5,935 nt of DNA from Bacteroidia bacterium (GTDB lineage: Bacteria > Bacteroidota > Bacteroidia > B-17B0 > Aurantibacillaceae): the NCBI GenBank assembly GCA_026418315.1, contig JAOABO010000108.1:1-5935 (forward strand), in the 5' to 3' direction. Below the pieces are notes generated by a model. It had not been told where the DNA came from. It ran no database searches and saw only the letters and a list, made by a program, of their open reading frames with translations. The position numbers and the translations under genes are program-made. Each line of letters starts with the position of its first letter. The stretch's first letter is position 1. Positions 5,744 to 5,935 of the stretch are shown in pieces.

Positions 5744-5751
5744 CAAATGTA
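5744..5751 (-). promoter_or_regulatory. -7 box TACATTTG for the phosphatase gene
   Basis: On the minus strand TACATTTG (5751-5744) matches the Bacteroidota -7 consensus TAnnTTTG exactly. It ends 15 bases before the ATG at 5728, so the leader would be short, about 12 bases. No TTG at the usual 17-23 base distance upstream was found, so the -33 part is missing or divergent. Confidence 0.5.
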
Positions 5752-5762
5752 AATGTAATATA

Positions 5763-5795
5763 TTGAACGGGTACATAAAAAAATGATTAATTTTG
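5763..5795 (+). promoter_or_regulatory. Bacteroidota-type promoter for the RimB-like gene
   Basis: TTG (5763-5765), 22 bases, then TAATTTTG (5788-5795) fits the Bacteroidota TTG-N17-23-TAnnTTTG promoter fully. Transcription would start around 5799-5802, at or beside the ATG at 5801. This makes the in-frame ATG at 5783, which lies upstream of the -7 box, an unlikely start. Confidence 0.55.
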
Positions 5796-5800
5796 TAGAA

Positions 5801-5935
5801 ATGATATCAAAGAAAAAAGAAAAAAATGTTATAGGTAGGCGGGAGTTTGTGGATTTTCCTGAATTAAAATTGTATCATGTAGAAGCAAAAATTGATACAG
5901 GTGCTTATCGATCTGCTTTACATTGTGAACAAATA
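5801..5935 (+). CDS. Retropepsin-like 'ATP-dependent zinc protease' family protein (RimB-like), 3' end cut
   Basis: The frame runs from ATG at 5801 to the right edge, giving 45 residues. After a basic start (MISKKKEKN) comes VIGRREFVDFPELKLYHV, then EAKIDTGAYRSALHCEQI. IGRRE-V-FPEL followed by the aspartic-protease-like KIDTGAxxSALHC is the N-terminal hallmark of the small retropepsin-like family annotated as 'ATP-dependent zinc protease' (PF05618), to which Pseudomonas RimB belongs. In that system RimB trims poly-glutamate tails that RimK adds to ribosomal protein S6. The DTGA aspartate would be catalytic. Many family members sit next to rimK, so a rimK-like gene may lie just outside the window. 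An in-frame ATG at 5783 would add six residues but overlaps the promoter. Family call is good from the motif, but the role in this organism is inference. Confidence 0.85.
   Translation, partial: MISKKKEKNVIGRREFVDFPELKLYHVEAKIDTGAYRSALHCEQI

Noticed and set aside
5729..5776. A 16-residue N-terminal extension of the phosphatase
   Set aside because: The signal peptide begins at the internal Met (5728), and a -7 promoter-like box lies inside the extension.

Overview
The window is AT-rich, compact chromosomal DNA that looks like Bacteroidota. Four things suggest this: a DUF4286-type protein upstream of rsmA/ksgA, a PafA-type alkaline phosphatase, signal peptides ending in FSQ, and two boxes matching the Bacteroidota -7 promoter consensus TAnnTTTG. 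I cannot name a genus. I see no mobile element, tRNA, rRNA or CRISPR array, and most of the window is ordinary housekeeping and envelope DNA.

Left to right: the 3' part of a DUF4286-family gene (2-289) is followed after 15 bases by rsmA (305-1096), the 16S rRNA adenine dimethyltransferase, which must start at a non-ATG codon. Converging on it, with only 5 bases between the stop codons, is a sigma-70/ECF-like sigma factor on the minus strand (1102-1713). A 394-base AT-rich intergenic region (1714-2107) follows. It holds an ECF-type promoter-like sequence in front of the sigma gene, several short repeats and dyads, and a possible 23-codon leader ORF with a perfect Shine-Dalgarno sequence. That ORF ends inside the start codon of the next gene. 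Next come a secreted lytic transglycosylase with LysM domains (mltD-like, 2108-3577) and aroQ (type II 3-dehydroquinate dehydratase, 3577-4014), which overlap by one base. Converging on aroQ is a PafA-like secreted alkaline phosphatase (4061-5728, minus). It is separated by a 72-base divergent promoter region from the start of a retropepsin-like 'ATP-dependent zinc protease' (RimB-like) gene that runs off the right edge.

The genes do not form one pathway. RsmA acts in ribosome maturation, MltD in cell-wall remodelling, AroQ in the shikimate pathway and PafA in periplasmic phosphate scavenging. The edge gene belongs to a family often found beside rimK. The less ordinary content is regulatory: the leader ORF with a strong Shine-Dalgarno sequence coupled to mltD-aroQ, the apparent autoregulatory promoter of the sigma factor, the repeated dyads between sigma and mltD, and the back-to-back promoters at 5744-5795. 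I did not find evidence for a wholly new multi-gene system.
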